Of a stretch of DNA of 64,000 nt, positions 60,665 to 64,000 are shown piece after piece. A program made the position numbers and the translations under genes. A model generated the notes under the pieces. That model saw only the letters and a list, made by a program, of their open reading frames with translations, was not told the DNA's origin and searched no databases. Numbering within the stretch: position 1 is the stretch's first letter; every line of letters starts with the position of its first letter. Where the stretch lies: contig JAJYUL010000007.1 of NCBI GenBank assembly GCA_021792555.1, positions 44,221 through 108,220 of the forward strand, read 5' to 3'. This stretch comes from Pseudomonadota bacterium (lineage in GTDB: Bacteria > Pseudomonadota > Gammaproteobacteria > Steroidobacterales > Steroidobacteraceae).

Positions 60665-62500
60665 TCAGCTCTTCGGCAGAGCGAACACCATGAGCGTACC
60701 ACCAAGCTGGGTGTACTGGTTAAGGCTCTGATCCAGACCCACGGCCCCGAGTCCCGCTGTGGACTTGTGCAGGTCGTTGGTCATGCCGATGGCCGCCCAG
60801 CCGCCGACGCCGGTGAGCACGGCGACGTACTGACGCCCGTCATGCATGTAGGTGATCGGATTGCCGATGATGCCCGAGGGGCAATGGAAGCTGTAGAGGA
60901 CCTTGCCGGTGTGCACGTCCACCGCGCGGAAATCGCCCTTCAGCGTGCCGTAGAAGGCGATGCCGCCCGCCGTGGTGAGCGCTCCGCCCCAGTCCTGGAA
61001 CTCATCGTGAATCGCCCAGTTCGTCTTGCCCGTCACCGGGTTGATCGAGATGAACCGGCCGCGATAGCCACCCGGACCCGGATGCATGTTCACGATCGCG
61101 CCCACGAACGGGAAGCCGGCCATGTACTTGACGGAGAACGCCTGGTAGTCCATGCACAGGTGGTTCAGCGGCACGTAGAAGTCGCCGGTCTGCGGATCAT
61201 ACGAGGACGGCTGCTCGTCCTTGTCGCCCTGCGCGGCCGGGCAGATGCCCGTCACGTTGACGCCCGCCTTGGTCATGTACTGCTTGTTCAGGTAGGGCAT
61301 GCCGGTCTGCATGTCGAACCCGTTCGACCAGTTCACCGACGGATCGTACTTCTGGATCCGCACCGGCTTGCCCGTCTCACGATTCACGACGAACATGTAG
61401 CCGTTGCGGTCGAAGTGCGCGAGCAGCGGCTCTTCATGACCGTTGACCTTGGCGTTGAACAGCACCATCTCGTTCACGCCGTCGTAGTCCCAGCCGTCGT
61501 GCGGCGTCATCTGCAGGACCCACTTGGCCATGCCCGTGTGCAGATTGCGCGCGAAGATGGTCATCGACCAGCGGTTCAGGCCCGGACGCTGCGTCGGGTT
61601 CCAGGTGCCCGGGTTGCCGCTGCCGTAGTAGAGGAGCCCGAGCTTGGGGTCGTAGGAATACCAGCCCCAGGTCGTCCCACCGCCCTCTTTCCACTCATCG
61701 CCGCGCCAGGTCTTCAGGCTCGAGTCGACGCCCACCGGCTTCTGGGTGAAGCCGTTGATGGTGCGGTTCGGGTTGAACAGCAGCTGGTTGTCCGGGCCCT
61801 CGCTGTAGGCGCGCCAGAGCATCTTGCCGGTGTTCGCATCGAGCGCGGTCAGATAGCCGCGCACGCCGAACTCACCGCCCGACACGCCGATCAGCGCCAC
61901 GCCGTCGAATACCTGCGGAGCGGCCGTCACGGTCTGGCCGAGCTTCGGGTGGGCGTTCTTGAAGCTCCACTCGACCGCGCCGTCTTTGGCGTTGAGCGCA
62001 TAGATCATGCCGTCGAGCGCGGACATGATGATCTTGCCGTTGTAGTAGCTCACGCCGCGGTTCACCACGTCGCAGCAGGCGACCGGGGGAGCGTTCGGAT
62101 CCGGCGGCGGCGTGAACTTCCACTCGACCCGGTGATTCGGGTCGTTCAGATCGACCGCGTATACGTGGTTCGGATACGGTGTCTCGAAGTACATCGTATT
62201 GCCGACCACCAGCGGCTGGCCCTCGTGGCCGCGCAGCACGCCGGTGGACATGGTCCAGGCGACCTGCAGCTTCGAGGCGTTCTGCGCGTTGATCTGCTCG
62301 AGCTTGCTGTAGCGCCAGTTGTAGTCGTTGCCCGCAGGCTTGGTCCAGTAGTCTCCGGTCGGCCCGGTGTTCGCCGCATGGGCGGGACTCGAGCTGGCGC
62401 ACGCGCCGGCGACGACGAGCACAGCGGCGGCGCCCGAGAGCAACCATCCCCAGCGCTGCCGATCCGCCCGCCGTGGCGTTTTATCAGTCAGTTTGTACAC
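60665..62500 (-). CDS. xoxF: XoxF-type lanthanide-dependent methanol dehydrogenase (PQQ)
   Basis: About 611 residues: signal peptide ending at PAHA, then an eight-bladed PQQ propeller. Adjacent cysteines (VACCDVVNRG, 142-143), the metal ligands in SGGEFGVRG (Glu210) and YGSGNPGTWN (Asn296), catalytic Asp338 and the extra Asp340 in PHDGWDYDGVNE are visible. The Asp two residues after the catalytic Asp marks lanthanide use. It oxidises methanol, and possibly other primary alcohols, in the periplasm. The track start adds 60 unlike residues; the GTG at 62500 after AGGAG directly precedes the signal peptide. Confidence 0.94.
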   Translation of the reverse strand: MYKLTDKTPRRADRQRWGWLLSGAAAVLVVAGACASSSPAHAANTGPTGDYWTKPAGNDYNWRYSKLEQINAQNASKLQVAWTMSTGVLRGHEGQPLVVGNTMYFETPYPNHVYAVDLNDPNHRVEWKFTPPPDPNAPPVACCDVVNRGVSYYNGKIIMSALDGMIYALNAKDGAVEWSFKNAHPKLGQTVTAAPQVFDGVALIGVSGGEFGVRGYLTALDANTGKMLWRAYSEGPDNQLLFNPNRTINGFTQKPVGVDSSLKTWRGDEWKEGGGTTWGWYSYDPKLGLLYYGSGNPGTWNPTQRPGLNRWSMTIFARNLHTGMAKWVLQMTPHDGWDYDGVNEMVLFNAKVNGHEEPLLAHFDRNGYMFVVNRETGKPVRIQKYDPSVNWSNGFDMQTGMPYLNKQYMTKAGVNVTGICPAAQGDKDEQPSSYDPQTGDFYVPLNHLCMDYQAFSVKYMAGFPFVGAIVNMHPGPGGYRGRFISINPVTGKTNWAIHDEFQDWGGALTTAGGIAFYGTLKGDFRAVDVHTGKVLYSFHCPSGIIGNPITYMHDGRQYVAVLTGVGGWAAIGMTNDLHKSTAGLGAVGLDQSLNQYTQLGGTLMVFALPKS

Positions 62501-63043
62501 GGTATTTTCTCCTGAAGTGGAATTGTTCGATACTTGCAGGTGATTCGGGCGGTCCGGAGCCGCAGTGGACTGAAGTCCCTGCGGCAACCCTTGGGCCGGC
62601 ACCGGTCTGCTCGCCGCGAACTCGTCTGTCGCACCCGTCCGCGGCGGCACCGGATGGTCTGATTTTTTCTGATCTGACACCCCCTATATGACCCGTTGAT
62701 CAGTCAGCCCGTCATGCCCTCGTCGAGGCGTTTCGCCTGGGCGCCCCGGCGCCGCATGCGAAACCCCCGGCAGGGGGCTGTTGTCCCGGTCTTCCCGGCC
62801 GCTCGTCGGCGGCCGGGTGTTTATTCACTCTACTATGCGCGCATCGCACTGCAGTGGCGTAGTCCCGTCGATCCGAGTTCGTCAGGTCCGACGGGGAGTG
62901 ATCTCTTTTCGATACACTCCTGTGCCGCATCCGGGGATGGTGGCCGCCACCATGAGCCGAACCGGCTTGCGACGGTCCCGCCGCGCACAGCGGCTGCGCT
63001 GCAATCGGCTGGCTCGGACACATGGATGCCGCAGCGCGAAGGC
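62501..63043. other. Intergenic region between gfa and xoxF with tandem hairpins
   Basis: This 543-bp stretch has no supported gene; the plus ORF at 62696 is a shadow. It holds two hairpins. CCCCC-GGCA-GGGGG (62764-62777) is followed on the minus strand by TTTCGC and may terminate the adh-gfa transcript. An 8-bp stem CCCGGCCG/CGGCCGGG lies at 62794-62817. The last 200 bases are the presumed xoxF leader and promoter zone; no good promoter match was found. Confidence 0.45.
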
Positions 63044-63616
63044 TCAAGCCGCGAGCGTTCCCTTCTGCTTGGCCGCGTGCGTGGCGATGGCGTCCATCAG
63101 CGCCGGCGCCAGGCAGTCATACGGCTCGAGCCCGAGCTCCTTCAGCCGCGCGCGCACTTCGCCCATCCGCGACGGCGGGAAACCCGACTCGATGATCGAG
63201 GAGACGAACGCCGCGAACTCCGGTGCCGCCCAGCCGTTCTCCTGCAGCAGCTCCGGGTGCACGAAATCAAACCCGTAGAACGGGTGATCCTTGTTCTCGA
63301 TGCGCCCGTACATGTGCACGCCGCAGCCGGTGCACGCGTGACGCTGGATGGGGGCGCTGGCGTCGACCACTTTGAGCTTCTGTCCGTTGGCGATGACGCT
63401 CAGCTTGTCGCGCGGCACCACCGCCACCAGGGAGAACAGCGCGCCCTTGGGTTTCCAGCACTTCGTGCAGCCGCAGACGTGGTCGAAGGCGACGTTGGCG
63501 CCGATGTGCACCTTCACCGGATCAGAGGCGCAACGGCACACGAGCGTGCCGCCCGCGAAGTCCGCCCTGCCCGGCTTGACGCCATGGTCGACCGCCGGAT
63601 GAATCGAGATAGCCAT
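63044..63616 (-). CDS. gfa: S-(hydroxymethyl)glutathione synthase (glutathione-dependent formaldehyde-activating enzyme)
   Basis: A 190-residue zinc protein of the GFA family. The cysteine pattern is C27RC29, C48GCTKC53 and CTGC near residue 97, the same layout as Paracoccus Gfa. The sequence [18 protein letters not shown] and [24 protein letters not shown] are family-typical. It speeds condensation of formaldehyde with glutathione, the first step in removing the product of XoxF. GAGAGGAA precedes the ATG. It lies 36 bp after the class III ADH gene. Confidence 0.93.
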   Translation of the reverse strand: MAISIHPAVDHGVKPGRADFAGGTLVCRCASDPVKVHIGANVAFDHVCGCTKCWKPKGALFSLVAVVPRDKLSVIANGQKLKVVDASAPIQRHACTGCGVHMYGRIENKDHPFYGFDFVHPELLQENGWAAPEFAAFVSSIIESGFPPSRMGEVRARLKELGLEPYDCLAPALMDAIATHAAKQKGTLAA

Positions 63617-63652
63617 AATGTGATTCCTCTCGCGTAGTTGTAGTACAGGCTG

Positions 63653-64000
<348 letters not shown>

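Noticed and set aside
60767-62515. 582-codon plus-strand ORF
   Set aside because: Antisense to xoxF; no domain seen.
62501-62680. N-terminal 60 residues of the xoxF ORF in the track
   Set aside because: They precede a normal signal peptide and contain no export signal; the GTG at 62500 has its own AGGAG site.
62696-63637. 313-codon plus-strand ORF spanning the gfa region
   Set aside because: Its second half is antisense to gfa and the first half has no family features.

Overview
The window reads as GC-rich chromosomal DNA of a Gram-negative, probably gammaproteobacterial, soil-type heterotroph. The evidence is an outer-membrane gene set (TonB receptor, Omp85-type barrel, periplasmic c-type cytochromes and quinoproteins), a full-length FadB, a hopanoid cluster and a lanthanide-type XoxF cassette. 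The genus cannot be fixed from sequence alone. Genes are packed tightly, with many 1-4 bp start/stop overlaps. No tRNA, rRNA, CRISPR array or insertion sequence was recognised.

Region 1 (1-8 kb) is a mixed housekeeping and envelope block. It holds the end of a LacI-family regulator, two different L,D-transpeptidase-fold proteins in tandem, a Tat-exported phosphoesterase of the phospholipase C/AcpA type, a Tat-exported GH51 arabinofuranosidase, and a lipoprotein with an M28 peptidase fold that has lost key metal ligands.

Region 2 (8-24.6 kb) is a nearly self-contained hopanoid locus. The minus-strand series idi, hpnH, ispA, sqs, shc, hpnG, hpnA runs from isopentenyl diphosphate to ribosylhopane. 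The divergent plus-strand series hpnI, hpnJ, hpnK, hpnL adds the cyclitol-ether head group and a membrane protein. A ferritin-like diiron protein of unknown role ends that operon. hpnB with a phosphopantetheinyl transferase, and an Omp85-type barrel gene, lie beside it. Squalene is made by a single long squalene synthase; hpnC, hpnD and hpnE are not present here.

Region 3 (24.7-58.7 kb) is a large catabolic island, visibly less GC-rich in the lines I counted by hand. It encodes three Rieske oxygenase alpha subunits without beta subunits, one Rieske ferredoxin, one FAD reductase, four SDRs, a MaoC hydratase, FadB, an enoyl-CoA hydratase, two thiolases, a thiolase-fold/DUF35 fusion, a class III CoA-transferase, an acyl-CoA dehydrogenase, an acyl-CoA ligase, two ABM-domain proteins, a 2-oxoacid dehydrogenase complex (E1 alpha, E1 beta, E2), a polyvinyl-alcohol-dehydrogenase-like quinohemoprotein, a TonB receptor and one TetR regulator. 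An 18-bp near-palindrome (type AAACAGGCGTGCTTGTTT) recurs at five intergenic promoters of this island, with degenerate copies before the TetR gene. I infer one TetR-controlled regulon that imports a hydrophobic, probably cyclic or terpenoid-like compound, hydroxylates it, activates it with CoA and degrades it by beta-oxidation. The substrate is not identifiable from sequence.

Region 4 (58.8-64 kb) is a C1 module on the minus strand: the C-terminal part of a class III alcohol dehydrogenase, gfa, a XoxF-type methanol dehydrogenase with the lanthanide Asp pair, a XoxJ-like binding protein and a diheme cytochrome c. Together they would oxidise methanol to formaldehyde and pass it to glutathione-dependent oxidation.
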